Source of the DNA: Galbula dea
Lineage: Eukaryota > Chordata > Aves > Piciformes > Galbulidae
Reading direction: 5' to 3'
NCBI GenBank assembly: GCA_013399015.1
Contig: VWZX01010004.1
Location: 682,001-746,000, forward strand
Length of the DNA: 64,000 nucleotides
Shown here: in pieces, positions 26,077-39,244 of the stretch
Position numbering within the stretch: the first letter of the stretch is position 1
How the letters are laid out: every line of letters starts with the position of its first letter
The notes under the pieces: generated by a model
Seen by the model: the letters and a program-made list of their open reading frames with translations, nothing else
Databases searched by the model: none
What the model was told of the DNA's origin: nothing
Translations under genes and position numbers: made by a program

Positions 26077-29000
26077 GTGCTGATAGACATATATACACAT
26101 ATTTCCTTAACTAGAAAAGTTGCATTAAGTATTTATGGTAAATCACTGCTCAAAAGTTAGTTGTTCAAGCCCACACTTTCTCATCTGTGTAAAGACATAT
26201 GTAGATCTAGAAGGAAATCCTCAATACCTATCTGAAAATAAGGCAAACAGAGGTATCTGCCTCTCTGTACTGCCTACAGGAGAATATAAAGTGACTAACT
26301 CAGACTTAAATGTCTAACTTCTGATGTTTAGATTACATCAGATAAACACTAAGAAAAAAGTGACTTAGAAAGATGGAACAGAGTACAAATATATGCATCA
26401 TTATTTTTTATTATTATAAAAGAAGAATTGTAAACACCATCTATATTAATCTGTCCTCAACCTGCCCACTGGTAGGTGATTTATGTTGACATATATTATG
26501 AGACAAGATTTGTGAAAGAAGGCAACAGCTTTTGTTCAATAGATTATGCAATTTAGCTGCATTTTTCAGCTATAACAGTGGGCCAAAAGTATTTTTATTG
26601 TTAAGAGTCCTTCCTTCTTTCACATACTTAAGGATCAGTCTTATGAGAATATTATCATAGAGAGAAGATGTGTGATGGCAAAGAGCTTTTAAAAAGATAT
26701 TTGACGAGGAAAATACTGGCTATTAAGTTAGCCCCAAGTCACAATTTAGCTAAGCAAAAGAGCTATTCTTTTGATAAAAAATAGAAAACTATAAAATCAG
26801 AGTCATTATATAATATACTTACACAAATAAAAGGTCAGGATAAACGGTGATTATAGAATCCTGGGAGAATGATTTGCATTCTAGCACATGCACACAGTAA
26901 ATTAGAGATTGGGGTGCTATCAAACAGAAACTCCTAAGAGGAATCATTGTGCTTGCTGGTCCTCATCAAGTAATTCAATCAGTGCAGAGTTCAAACCAAG
27001 CCAAGTCTGAACACAAAAATATATTGTCAGTCCATTACAGGAACAGCTCAAGTGAAGGTTGACCTTCTGGGAGTCGCACCTCTAGTCATCATGGCAATCT
27101 CAGCTGGCATCGGAGTTAACCGAACAAATCATAACATCCCCTCCAAACAGTCATGCACCGCTTCCCTATCTCTGCAATCAACCGAGCAATCCCTTCTGTA
27201 TTTCTTCCTACGGGACACATAAAAAAATGCACTTCTGCATGTCCTTGTAACAACCTGCATTTGTTAGAACTGCAGAGTCCAATAAGCTTCAGTGCAGATG
27301 AAAAAGCCAATAAAAATACTGATTAAAGTGAAAGAAATGGCTTTTCCAGTAAAGCACACTAGAGAACCAGCACTTCAGTTCTTGAGCGCTGATTGCCACA
27401 TGTCTGATAGGATCGTGCTTCATCATCGGCTTGTTTATTGTAAAACATAGAAAAAGGATAAGAGAAAATAGCTGGGACATTGGTGAGCAATCTAATATGT
27501 AAGAAAAACAGGAGCACAAAACCAAAACCAGTTCAAAACAAACTTTTTGAACCTGTTTTAAATGGAAGATACTGGGTTGTGGGCTTTTTAAGCTTCCAGT
27601 AGAAACTGAAGAAAAACAGAGGATAAATTTATCTGTTTGAGAACAGAAAGATGTTTGTAGAAAATGAGGAGAATGACAAAAAGTTTCTTCAACATTACCT
27701 GGACAGAGAGCAAAGCTAGCAACCTGGAAGAGCAGTGATCAGTGATGGTGTGGGAATTGTTTACAGGGACCAGAAGCAGCAGTGGTGGCTGTGCCCTGTT
27801 GGCTGCTGGTGGCCCATGGCACACCACCATCACCAACACCTGGCTGCAATCTACCACTTTTTCAGTGGCTCGCACCGAGTGCTGATGAGGAACAGCACTT
27901 TCTGCCCTCTCCAATGGGGTGTATATTTTCATGTTTCATCCTCTGACCTCATATCCAAGGGATGACATCCCCTACAGAACACTAAAGCAGATAAATGTAG
28001 AAAAAGCCATTATATGACGTTTGGGGGAAGAGATTTTCCCCGTAGTGTCAAGTTAAAAGAGGTTCCAGGTGAGAGGAAACCAGCTGCAGCTGCCAGGATA
28101 AAAAGGCAGCTATTTGAACCTAATTTGATATTTTATTTCCAGCAGCCTAAAAAGCCTTCAGTTAACTAAAGGCCAAGTGATATTCAGCAGAAGAAAATTA
28201 AAAAAAAAACCCACAACTGTGCAGAGAGAAGGATGCTTTTTAGTCCCTCTAAAGTGAAATGCTGTGAACCATACAATTCCAATTTCAACCTCCCACTTAA
28301 GTATTCATGTGGATATCCTTTGCACTGCAGTGTGAGTAAAGGCACTCCCAAAGCCACAGTAATACAGCTCTTCCTCATGGCAATACACTTCAAAGGAATA
28401 GCTTTCCAGATCTACATACAGGTGCTTAGTATCGACTGGAAAATATGTAAGGCATCAAGGCTCATCTGACGTCACAGATTAAAAATGATATGCCACTGAA
28501 CCTTCCCAGGGACCCTCTCCTCCCCTTAAATTTTGGGTTTAGTTAAGCAAACTGTGAACAGAAACTTCAGGCTGCTTGCAAGTGTCTCTATAAAACAGTT
28601 GATCATCAGAGGACTCAGTTACTCTGCAAAGTATGTCACAAAGCCAGAAGTAACAAGTAGCCAAAAGTAAATTTCATTCTGAAATACAAAATCTGATTTA
28701 TATTCTTCCTTTCATGACCACTAGTATTGAGGAAATCTGATAATATGTCAAGTTAAACAGCTCAAAGTAGGATGCCAGCGCTGCTAATAATGTCTTTTTA
28801 GACTTTTTAGGTTAGGTTCAAGATGCTTCACCATACAACTGTTAAAGGCCGCAGACTGCAGGGGCTCCAGTTGTTCCTTTCCACCAGAACTGGAAGAGCT
28901 CTTCAGGATTTCTTTCCCTTCAGTAAAAGCCCTAATTTATTTCTTCTGCTCCCACCATAGGACAGCTATACAGTGGATAACTGTCTGGTGTTTTTGCCAA

Positions 29001-30040
29001 TTGCAAATTTTGTTCTTTACTATCACCATAAAATACCAACAAAACCCAACAAAAATCAGCTTATTAAGAGCAGCTCTGAAAAGCTAGGATTCTGTTTGGC
29101 TCCTACTCTCTACTGAAGGCAGATCCTCCATTTCCCTGGGCTGTGAAAACCTTTGAGTGTTACCTCATCACTCTTCAAAATATAATTCTGGATTGCATGA
29201 AACACACTTTTAAATCATTTATAGCATTCAAAGATTGTCACTTCATCCTAGACAGGGACTAGTCATATCTACAAGCCATTTGTGTTAGCCACCTCTAGGC
29301 TTGGCTATTTGGATTTATTAGGTTTGAAATGGAATGTCAAGACACTCTAGTGCTCTTTGAGAATTAAAAAGCTGTTCAACCACAGATTGGCTTCTAGAAT
29401 ATTTTAAATAGAGACTAATTATGGGACAAAAAGTACTAATCTGAGTAAAAGGATGGAATAACCAAGAAATGCTTATTACTTTGTTCTGTGAGGGTGAAGC
29501 TAAGCTTCCACTGGTACCATTTAAGCCACAAGGCAAACTGAGTTTTTCTTTGTCTTCTGTGGAACAATAGTGTGCAGCAGCCCTGACAGAAACACATATG
29601 TCTATTTTACATAAATGTTAATTTTGGCAGTGTGGATGGTATTCATTCTTTTTTAGAGACACAAGAGATGACAATACAAATTAGGTAAAACAAATGGTTT
29701 TTTCTATTTGTCAAAATTCCTCACAATTATTGGAGCACATGCTGACCTTGTAAAGATTGAAAAATATGAAGAGTTGCTTTGCTAAAGTAAAAAAAGCTAC
29801 AACATTATGAAAATGAAGTAAATAGAAAGTAAAAAAAAAGCCTCAAACTATCACCATGAGAATACATTCTTTCTGGTGATAAGGAAAATAAAATTTCAAA
29901 GAACAAATAACTCTGACTTCTTGTCACTATTAATGAAATTTCATTTACCTTTTCTATTTAACAGCTATCAGTCTTCATATATCAAATTTAATTTTGCGCA
30001 GTTATATATTATTTTTCAGTTGTATCAATAAATTAACCTC

Positions 30041-30095
30041 ATGGATTGTAAAGCCAGATGGGACCACTATGATCATCTACTCTGACCTCATAAAC
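30041..30095 (-). repeat. Ancient CR1-type 3' end (turtle/bird type)
   Basis: On the plus strand the block reads ATGGATTGTAAAGCCAGATG, then GGGACCACTATGATCATCTA, then CTCTGACCTCATAAAC. This matches a CR1-group 3' end common in turtle genomes and also present as old copies in birds (GGCCAGAAGGGACCATT, then GATCATCTAGTCTGACCTCC). The element lies on the minus strand with its 3' end at the low coordinate. Only about 55 bp survives. The subfamily differs from the GTTGGAAGGGACC type at 3.3 kb, so it represents an older wave of insertion. Confidence 0.75.
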
Positions 30096-32063
30096 AAAAG
30101 AACATTTTTCTTTATTAAGTTCAAGGTGAGAGAGTGTGTGCACAAGTGAATACATATATATGCACATTTAAAAAAATTGAGTGTCTACAATTCAAGTTCT
30201 GATGTAGACCCAGGTCTGCTAAATCTACTGGATTATGGATTAGAGTTTTTAGGTTGACATTTCCAAAAAAATAGAAATGCATTTTCCTTTTTTTGTCAGT
30301 TATTTGACTGCCAAGCTGGGAAGATGGTTGCACCTGCCTTTTAGCATACAAGAAACATATTTCTGTGTGGAAAAAGAATCAACATTTTAAAATTAAAATT
30401 CATCATTACCTTTTACCTACAACACCTGAATAATTGTTAAAAACAACTAATTACCTGCATACCAGAAAGCACATTTAATTAGCTGCTCATAAACAGAGTA
30501 GATTTCAAAAGCCCTCCAGGGGGGATAGGTGCAAAAATTCCATTAACCAAAGTTGTGCATGAATTTGAGCACTTCTTCAAAACTATACTCTGGAGACCAC
30601 TTCTGTGCATAGGAGCTTTCCTCTCCAAAGTACTTCCCCTCTTCCACATGCACATGAATGGAAAGGTCTGTCCACCTACAGGGGTAGAGCTTTTTATGAA
30701 TGGAGGAACAGTGAGGTTTTTCCTCTTGTAACTGAGTTAAGCAACAAGGATGTTGACTGTTTTTCTTTTTTTGGGTTCAGGAAAAGTTACAGAAATTGCT
30801 TCAATAGAATGAGACAGGAAATGGAAAATCTGTATGCAAGAGATCAGCTTCATTCAGAGAGAGAGAATGAGTTCACTGTCACTAGGTTTCTGGGTTTGCC
30901 AGGCAGCTCTGTCTCAAAGGATGTCATTCAAAACCTTCTCCCTTGTTTTGCTACAATATTAAGACAATAGCACAATATTGGAAAAACACACAACCCCCTT
31001 CTTTCCTCGACAATATTATGGTCACTGAGAGACACATGCAGGGACACTTACACACACACACCCCATCTCTCACGTGCATTCACACGATCCAATTTTCTCT
31101 TCTCCAGTCTGAAATGAAGCTGCAGACAACTTATTAAAACAAACAGATATACAGACTCTTTCTCTTTTAAAAAGAAGAAGTTATCTGGATTTCCTCTTCA
31201 TGAAGTAATGTCAATCCTTGTCTACCTTATTCCTTTACTGCAGAAATTGCCACCTTCAAAATTAATGGTCCTTTTCAGAGAAGAGTGCCTATCTCAAAGC
31301 ATTTATCTGATAGACATGGTAACATTTTCCCAACAACAATCCTCCATCAGGAAATAGTTGCATTGAAACTGAAAGTTTCAAGTGAACATGTTGATTTTTA
31401 CAGTATTTGACAGAAAAATTTAAATGCTCCAAATAAATATGGAACATTGGGCTTTCTTACTTGATTTTGTCCTGATCACAGAATCTTGGTTTATTTCTAT
31501 TTGCACTTGCTTTAAAACTTAATTTCTACCTAATACAATGTTGCTTCCTATAATTCAATATTATATTCTAATGTGCTGAGACTGTCAGGCTGAACTATTC
31601 TGACATTGCTGAAATGAAATTTTTAGTCACAGTGGTCGAGATGCTTAGAAATACATTTACTTCAAATACTTCCCTTGGAATTCCTTCCTTGAGTTGCAAT
31701 TTTTCAATTCAATGCAGATTGAAAAGAATTTAAAATATGATATTACCCTGAAGTAGAAATTGTGATTTTTTTAATCAAATGTCTAATATCTATATAAGTA
31801 GGCAAATTCATGTAGAGTTTTTTATATAGTAGGTAAGGGGTTTTTTTGTCTCTCTCAGTACAGGTAGTTCAATGTATTCCAGAATGCATGTAACACATGG
31901 AAAACTTCCACAAACATGTGTTAGATATGAATTACCTGCAATCTACACACACTACTAGTTTTCTTCCTTGAAAAAGGTAATTTTCATTAAACTATTTGTG
32001 TCTGGTTACTGTAAAATATTTAAAGCTGCAACACATACATTTGCATTTGTAGATACAGCTCTG

Positions 32064-32085
32064 TATATGTATATATATATATATT
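32064..32085. repeat. (TA)n microsatellite
   Basis: About ten TA units, interrupted once by TG near the start. Confidence 0.85.
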
Positions 32086-33360
32086 CACACCCATCTCAAG
32101 CACTATTGTTAAAAGAGGTTTTCCTTATACATTTACTTACTAGAGTAAATGTTTCCCTCCTAGTTTTATACCTCAAGTAATGATTTGTGAACTGCAATGA
32201 CTTAAGAAAACTTTAGGTAAGTCCCTTGTAGAAAGCATCCTGGTTACCCTCTAATATTTCAGAAGCTGAAGCCAAATTTCCTCCAGTATTATTGATCTAC
32301 AATAGCCAAGGCAGCTGCGTTTACTGAATCACAAAGGTAGTTTGTCTCCTGCGATTTCTTCATTAATATGCAATTTTATGGTAGTCTTAGGCACTGCTTA
32401 TGTTGCAATAACAGTGTCAAATAGCCTAATTATAATGTGATTGATTCCCTGGTCAGAAGAGGTGAAAAGTTGTTGAGTAGGCAAGATGATAAATGGATGA
32501 CACCTCACTGTTTGCCTGGAAATACTAAATCCCTCAGCAGACTCTTATTTTATCTTAGGTAGCAAACAGTGATAATCTTTGGAGACAGCTCTACATTTCA
32601 CAGGTGCTTTTGCCAAGGTTCAGACTCAACTGACCATGCTCTAGTCATCTCCTGGCTCAGTTGGTACAACATAAACAGAGACAGCTCTGTCATCTCCTTT
32701 ACTTTGCCTTTGAAATATAAAACTCCACACATACAAAGCCAAACCCTCCCACCCTTCAGAGCAGCAATTTTTCTTCTGTCTTTATTCAAGTAGAACTCAT
32801 GTAGCTTATCTGTAGTAATTAAATTAAAAAGGGGAAAAAAAAATAAAGGGAAGAATTGTTGAGCCCCAATGTGTCTGTAGCCATGAATTTAAAAAGTTTA
32901 TCTTTCTCACACTTCTCAGATAAAGTTGGTGACCATTCACACTCTCCTAACTAAGCAGAAATCTAATTTCAAAAGCTTCACATTTTCTTTTGCACAGAAG
33001 ACAAAATACCAAACATAGAAAAAATGTTTGTTGATCTAATGAATTTTTTAAATTATTTTTATAGTGTTTTGAAGTTATGAAAATCACTATTAGCTCTCTG
33101 GAAATTCTTATAATATCGTTAGTCATGATGAAATAATTTATTGTGAGCAAGGAGTTTCTTATGAGTACCTCTATAGTATTTCCACCATAATTAGGCTTTA
33201 AGTGACTTGTATCAGAATTTTTAGCATCACCTGAGAGACAGTACATTTCACAGCTGCATTAAGACACAATCCCCAAATGAATTAAAAAAACCAAAACTGC
33301 TGCGTTGTTGTAAGGAAGGCTATGGTGAAACAGCAAGGCTTTTCTTGCCTCAGGCTACAA

Positions 33361-33450
33361 TAGCTACTCGTTTAACTCAATGGTCAGAGCACTCCCTGGG
33401 GAAACAAGAAGCCTTAATTCTACTGCTGCCAGTAACTTTCCCTTTGTTAG
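33361..33450 (+). repeat. tRNA-derived SINE remnant (MIR/amniote SINE-like)
   Basis: TTTAACTCAATGGTCAGAGC followed by ACTCCCTGGGGAAACAAGAA, GCC, a degraded box-B region and TACTGCTGCC resembles the tRNA-related head of old amniote SINEs. The intact form there is close to TAGCTCAGTGGTTAGAGC, then CTGGG, then TTC(A/G)A, then CTGCTCTGCC. The A box is fairly clear and the B box is weak. The stretch then reads CAGTAACTTTCCCTTTGTTA, which could be the start of a MIR-like core. It is not a functional tRNA: the arms do not pair into a cloverleaf. Chance similarity cannot be excluded by eye. Confidence 0.5.
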
Positions 33451-36400
33451 GAGCACATGTAGAAAATTATTTTGAAAATAACACAACATGTATTAAACAC
33501 TCACTCCAAGATGATTTATAAAAACAATGTTGCCTATGTGTAAATGAGATTTGGGCAAGAAAAAATTATATGCAGAAATTACATTTGGGTATGGAAAAGA
33601 CTCTTTTTACTAACCCAGATAGATATTTAATTTCTGTGGGACAAATTGCACACTACCTATTCACTAACATAATTTTCCCACTGATGATTGACATTTAGAT
33701 ATCAAAGAGGAAAAAAGATAGCATAACATTAGATTGCCAATCTCAGAGGAGTAAAAGGTATTCATTAGACTAGGTATTCCAGCAAATGGCATGCTAAAGT
33801 CTTGACAAAAATCATGTCAAAAGTCATGTCAATCTATTTTTTTGCTACCTCAAAAGCACATCTGTCTGAGGATGACAATCACTCATACTGGCACCTGAAA
33901 TATAACAAATAATACACACAGCAGACTAGATGAAAGCCAGAATCAATGTGTGATACACAGCATTGCTGACCAGTATTCAAGGACATGAAAATGCAAATAA
34001 ACAGGGATTGAGTATTCCCACAGGGATGGTTATGCAGCTGAGGGGTGGTATAGAAAGAAGGAAATCATGGCAAAGGAACTCAGTTCAACCCTCCAGAAGG
34101 TCTGTGATACACAAACAGCTGCAATGCCCTGGAGTAGGGGGCAATTGTCACATGTTTGTCCACAGTGCTTCTTTCAGCCAGCCCAGAAACAGTACATCCT
34201 GGCTCCAGAGAGCATCCAAGCCAATGCCTGTAGCTGAAATAAGGATGGTGTGTTTGATTAAACATTATCGATTTGTATACAAGGGTTAAATTGAGGGGGA
34301 AATGTAGAGTTAATTTTTAGACATTTAACAAGGATAGAAAAAAAAAATTAGAATTCTCTCCCCCCCAGGAAAAAGCCAGAACCTGCATTAGGAAAATAAA
34401 AGAGAGCTGCATTGCAGAGTAACTGGACAAAAATGAATTCCTCACACTAGACCCAAGTCTCCAGAGGAGATGCACTACATATGGGAACACATATCTGGCA
34501 GTTATTGTCTAGTTATGCTTCCCTCAAAATGAATAGTGTTAATGACATAACAACAGCAAAATAAAAACAGAAAAGAGGAAGCTTTGTTTTGTCTGTATTC
34601 ATTAACCAAAACTATAATGCTTCCCTTAAATATTAAATACCTTTCTATAGTCAGGAATACAATGTGAAAGTCTAAAGAAACATATTATGTGGCAGATATT
34701 TTTAGGAATTTTCTCTTAAGAGACAATGAGAAAAACAACACAGCTCTTTTAATCCTGTAATCTCTCTGGTAGCAATCAGCCCAGGGTACTTCTCAGTTTA
34801 TTCACTTGTCATCTACATTAAGAGTCCTTCATTGAGCTTTTCTTTTAAAGTAAATACAGAATGACACATTTATAATTAGATCTCCCTGACCATTCCTTTT
34901 TAGGTTTGAAGGATATGAGATGTGGACATGTCATGCAGCCCCTGTTCCTGATCAGTGTGCTAAGGAGCTTAGACTTTCACTGTTGATTAGTGAATTGTAA
35001 AACAACCTATAAAATATACTATGGGTGCTGCTGGTTCAGATCTTGTGGCCACAGTTGTTCCCTGCGTGCAGGAACAGTCAGAAACTCGAGAAATATTTTG
35101 AACCACACTGAAAAATAAAGAGTTCAAACCAATCCTGAATTTCAAACAAAGATTATTTAATCATGTAAGAACAATATAAGCCCTTGTGAACACAGCAGCA
35201 AGAAAAATTCCTGTTTCTGTCGAGCCTAAGAGCAGTATGTCTTAAGATCGTGAGGAGCACAATATAGTATTACATGTTACTGTTTGTAATTCCCCTTGAT
35301 ATTCAGATAATTTCTTAACATTAATGACCATTCAGACTGTCCATAACATTCTCACTGAGGGATAAAATGAGATATATTTTTTTTGTTCAGTTAGTCTAGT
35401 TCATATTTGGTTTTAATCATTCATGACTTTGGTATCTATGAGAAATTTCTCAACAAATGCATCATATTATAATCTTTGGTAGTCTAGGAATAGCCTAATG
35501 ATGTTGAATTTTCAATTTTCCTTATTTTTCAAAATAAAAACTGCATTCCAACAGAGGGATCTATGCTTGTCTGCATTCTTTTTTAATATATAAGACAACA
35601 AATTTTTTTTACTGCCTTAGAACAAAAATCCCACATAATGTTCCTTGGTTGTATTTACAGATCAGGGTAAAAGGTAAGAATCATTCAGTACTTCAGTGTG
35701 TGACTATAACTTTACTAAGGGAAGTCAATTTGGGGATTTAGTGAATCAGCAATGTTCTTTAGCTGTCTGATTTTTATTGGGACTACTCAGCACTAACACA
35801 GACCTCCTGGGATTCCAACTCTTCCACTTCTATCAAGACTATAATGTAAATCAACCAAAATTTGCCACTGTTCCAACCTTCCTCACTATACCAGGAAAAC
35901 AGTTGGTAACTTCCCAACTTTTTCTTCACAAAGTAAAGCTTTCTATCTCAATCTTCTACAGTCAACAAAATCTTCCTTGCTTGTTTTTATTTTTTCCTGT
36001 GGTCTACACACACTTCATCACATCTTTACATTAAGTGGTTCACTTTATCTACATCTCATCCAGTGTCTTCCAGACTTTTAACATCTATGCTCTATTTATA
36101 ATTCAGACATATTATTTACCACCTCTTGTCCATCAGATCTCTTTCAAAACAGTATTACTCTTAGAAAATCTAAGAATCCTAAGCCTTCAGTTCTTGTGAA
36201 AATGGCTGCTCCAATAGTGCTAAATAAAACATGACCAGTGACTGAGCTCTAGTCTTGAAGTCTCTTCTGCTCTACCTCAAACTTGGCCATGGGCATCCTC
36301 TGGGCACTTGCACTGCTCTGTAACCATAAGGCATAATTATTTAATGTTTGCAGGGAGTGGTTGAAGATGTTTGAAATAAGGGCTATATTGTAGATTACCA

Positions 36401-38208
36401 GAGAAATATTACCATCACATGAAAACCATGTGTGCTGATTTCCCTGGAATATACTATAAGAGCATATACAGGGTATTTGATGCCATAAAGCATTCAGGAA
36501 AAGTGCTGGAGGGGTGCAAAAAAAGGCAAAGTCTGGTGCAGTTTCATTACCTCTAGGTAATTGATCTTGGAGTGTGCCATTCCCTGAGCCATACTCAGGG
36601 ACTGGGGAAAAAGCCTAGTTGGGACAGGCCAGGACTATGTTCTGTATCCTGTTTGCAGATATACAATCTATATAAACTACTTATGTTACCTACATCCCAC
36701 ATATTTTTCTGCAAGGGGTGGAAGATCATCCAAAAAGTTATACTAAATAAATCATTAGGGTGATGGAAATACCTGAACTGAAGGACACAGTCTGAAATAC
36801 CACTGAAAGGATGCAGTTTAATTATATTGAAGGTAAAGACTTTCTGATGATGATTTCAAGAGCACAGGAGCTTTAGCTGAAATTTCTTAGCTGGCATCAT
36901 TCTCTCTCACACAAACTAGGTCCTGAAAAGAATGATTATACCATCATAATGTAGACTATATGGCACATGGTGTTTGGGATTCTGAGAACGTTGCAGTTAA
37001 ATCATTGTTTACAAGTCATATTGCCAACAACTCTTAACCCAGCATTATGATGCAAAATTAACTTGTAAGCAAGTAAATTTTAACACAAAGAAATATTCTA
37101 CTTCTAGTTAGCAAGAAGAGAAACTTGTTAACCTGTCTTCTGTAGTCTTGAATTCCTTTGGCAACACAAGCACACAGCTCTTCAGAAGAAAAATAATTTT
37201 TTAGTTATACACCTAACTGTGGATTTGGAAGATTAATTTTAGCCATTTAGCTTTACAGTAAGAAAACTAGAAATCTTACTTGGAAGATTACTAAAGTAAA
37301 GAAGAAAGAAGTATGACTGCACAGAGTCCAGAGAAAGCCAGATCTGGAAGGTTGTAAGGAGTACAACATGACATTACATTACTACATGAGAGAAAAATGA
37401 ATGCAATCAGGTAAACAGGCAAGACGAGATCAAGAATTATAAACCTGTAAGAAAGCCTGTAGAGATACTTAAAGAGAGGAAATAAATGGTCAAATCGCAA
37501 GCTACAATAATAAACCTAACAGCTACACTTGGTATGTCTCAGAGTTATGTTTGAGTTGGCCAGGACTGAGAGCAGATGCAAAGAAAAAATGTTGGAGAGT
37601 CAGCAAAACTTATGCACAGCCTATAGAGGAAAAAAGAACAAGCGAAAAGAACTGGAAATGACACCCAAGTTGAAGGGGAAGATGTTGTCATCAGCAGTAT
37701 GCCTTAGCTATATATGTCTACTCTCTCAAAGTTACAGGCCAACATCCAAGAGGAGAAGTTCAATACATTTTAAATTTTGCTTCTTTAAGTCAACTCTGGG
37801 GAATGACTTGCACAAATTAAATATGACAACTGAGTCACAAGATTTCCAGCAAATATTGAGGGGTCATCCCTTGGAAAAAAGTGTATAAATTAGTTCAAGT
37901 GAACTCTAAGGCCATATCAACTGTCAACAGGACATTGTTTACACCAGGCAAGGCTCTGAGTTAATAGATCTGACTGATCTGTCCAAAGCAGTGATTGACA
38001 TTAAAATACAAGAATCAGAAAAGAGACAATGAAAGAGTGAAAAAAAAAACCCTGCTTTTTTCTTCTGTGTCTAATTACTAGTAAAAACAGTAACAATTTT
38101 CAAAGAACAGCAGTTTTCTGAATTAATGGAATTACAGATGATAAAACACTGGACTTGATTTTACTTTCATAATATTTAATATGAGATTAGAACATCTCCT
38201 ACTGATAT

Positions 38209-38275
38209 ATCTCCATTGATTTCAATTAATTTAACCTTCTGACTAACTATAGATCAGAGAACAGAATCAGGACCA
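38209..38275 (+). repeat. Ancient amniote interspersed repeat fragment (unnamed)
   Basis: CTCCATTGATTTCAATTAAT followed about 35 bases later by CAGAATCAGGACC resembles a short old repeat seen across turtle, crocodile and bird genomes, whose hallmark is CCATTGA(C/T)TTCAATGG and a GGATCAGGCCC-like end. I cannot name the family with certainty. The match is moderate. Confidence 0.4.
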
Positions 38276-39198
38276 ATTAGCATGAGTGTTGCAAGGAGGC
38301 AGTAAAACTCTAAGCATTAGCTATCAGAAAAAAACCTTTCAATCTAGGGAATATTCAATATCTCTCTGTGGAAGGCAATAAGAAGACAGTGTAAGCTTTG
38401 CATGGATTTTTATAAGCCCTTGTACTAGAAAAAACACCTTAACTGAGCTAATTTAGAAATGTTCTTTCTGATCAATGTATTGATTTAGTCATAATTTGAT
38501 TCCTGGCCTGGTGATTGTCTTTATGTAGCTCTGTAAGGGTATTGAGAATTTGAAACACACATGAATGTGCAATGAAATCCATTAACTAATAGACCAATGA
38601 TCAGTCAATTAATGAGAAATGGTTCAGATTTTTAAGATAAATGGCTAGTTTTCTGGTGGGAATTCTTGCATAAACATTACATAGTCTGTTGCTTCAGCAC
38701 TACCATCTTTAATAAAGAGAGAACAGTGGTATTGTAAAGGTCAGGAGTTTGCTATTTACCATTACCTCTGGAGGAAAATATGGTTGCAGAAGATTGCTGT
38801 CAAAGCCAAAAGGAGAGCAGAAATTGGTCTTTTCTATTAGACTCTAAGTACATGGTAAAATATTCTATTAATCCAAAATAATATTTTCAGACACATATTC
38901 TTTCTTCACTAGACCTTTCCTCAGTAAAGTGTTATTTTAAAGCATGGAGTCCATATTCTTATTCACTCATGATTCCTTACAGTACTGTGAATCTAGTTAA
39001 AAAACTTAATTAAATCCTGATCTTGCACACAGGAGAGTATCTTCTGAGTAGTCCCATGGAAACCCTGTTCTTAGGGTGAATAAAGGTGCAGCACATACCT
39101 TGCAGATGCATTCTGACCTCCCTTACATCACTGCAATTCAATTCTCCTGTAGACTTTGGAATTAATCCAATGTAAATTAGATTCTATTACTGTCCAAG

Positions 39199-39244
39199 TA
39201 TTCCTGATTTACTCCTGCATAGTGTACAACAGAATGATGTCCCA
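39199..39244 (+). repeat. Ancient amniote interspersed repeat fragment (unnamed)
   Basis: TATTCCTGATTTACTCCTGC, ATAGTGTACAACAGAATGAT, then GTCCCA resembles the (GATTTACACC, then GTGTAA, then AGAATCTGGCCC) end of the same old repeat group as at 38.2 kb. Identity is inferred from memory of the consensus. Confidence 0.4.

Larger units (their letters stand above)
21535..30040. other. Gene-free unique sequence with microsatellites
   Basis: No exon or RNA gene was recognised. Simple repeats are (TTTG)n at 23345-23367 and (ATTCA)n at 26059-26076. A small patch at 27058-27222 is denser in CpG than its surroundings, and an inverted repeat lies at 27742-27833. The longest open frames are 118 codons (22032-22388, +) and 114 codons (27588-27932, -), both unrecognised. 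Confidence 0.5.
30096..38205. other. Gene-free unique sequence
   Basis: No exon was recognised. It contains a short (CA)n at 31049-31063, a (TA)n tract at 32064-32085 and a tRNA-SINE-like remnant near 33.4 kb. Open frames are at most 121 codons (30605-30970, +), with no recognisable family. Confidence 0.5.

Noticed and set aside
33361..33432. Functional tRNA gene
   Set aside because: The A-box is present, but no cloverleaf can be formed and the B-box is decayed.
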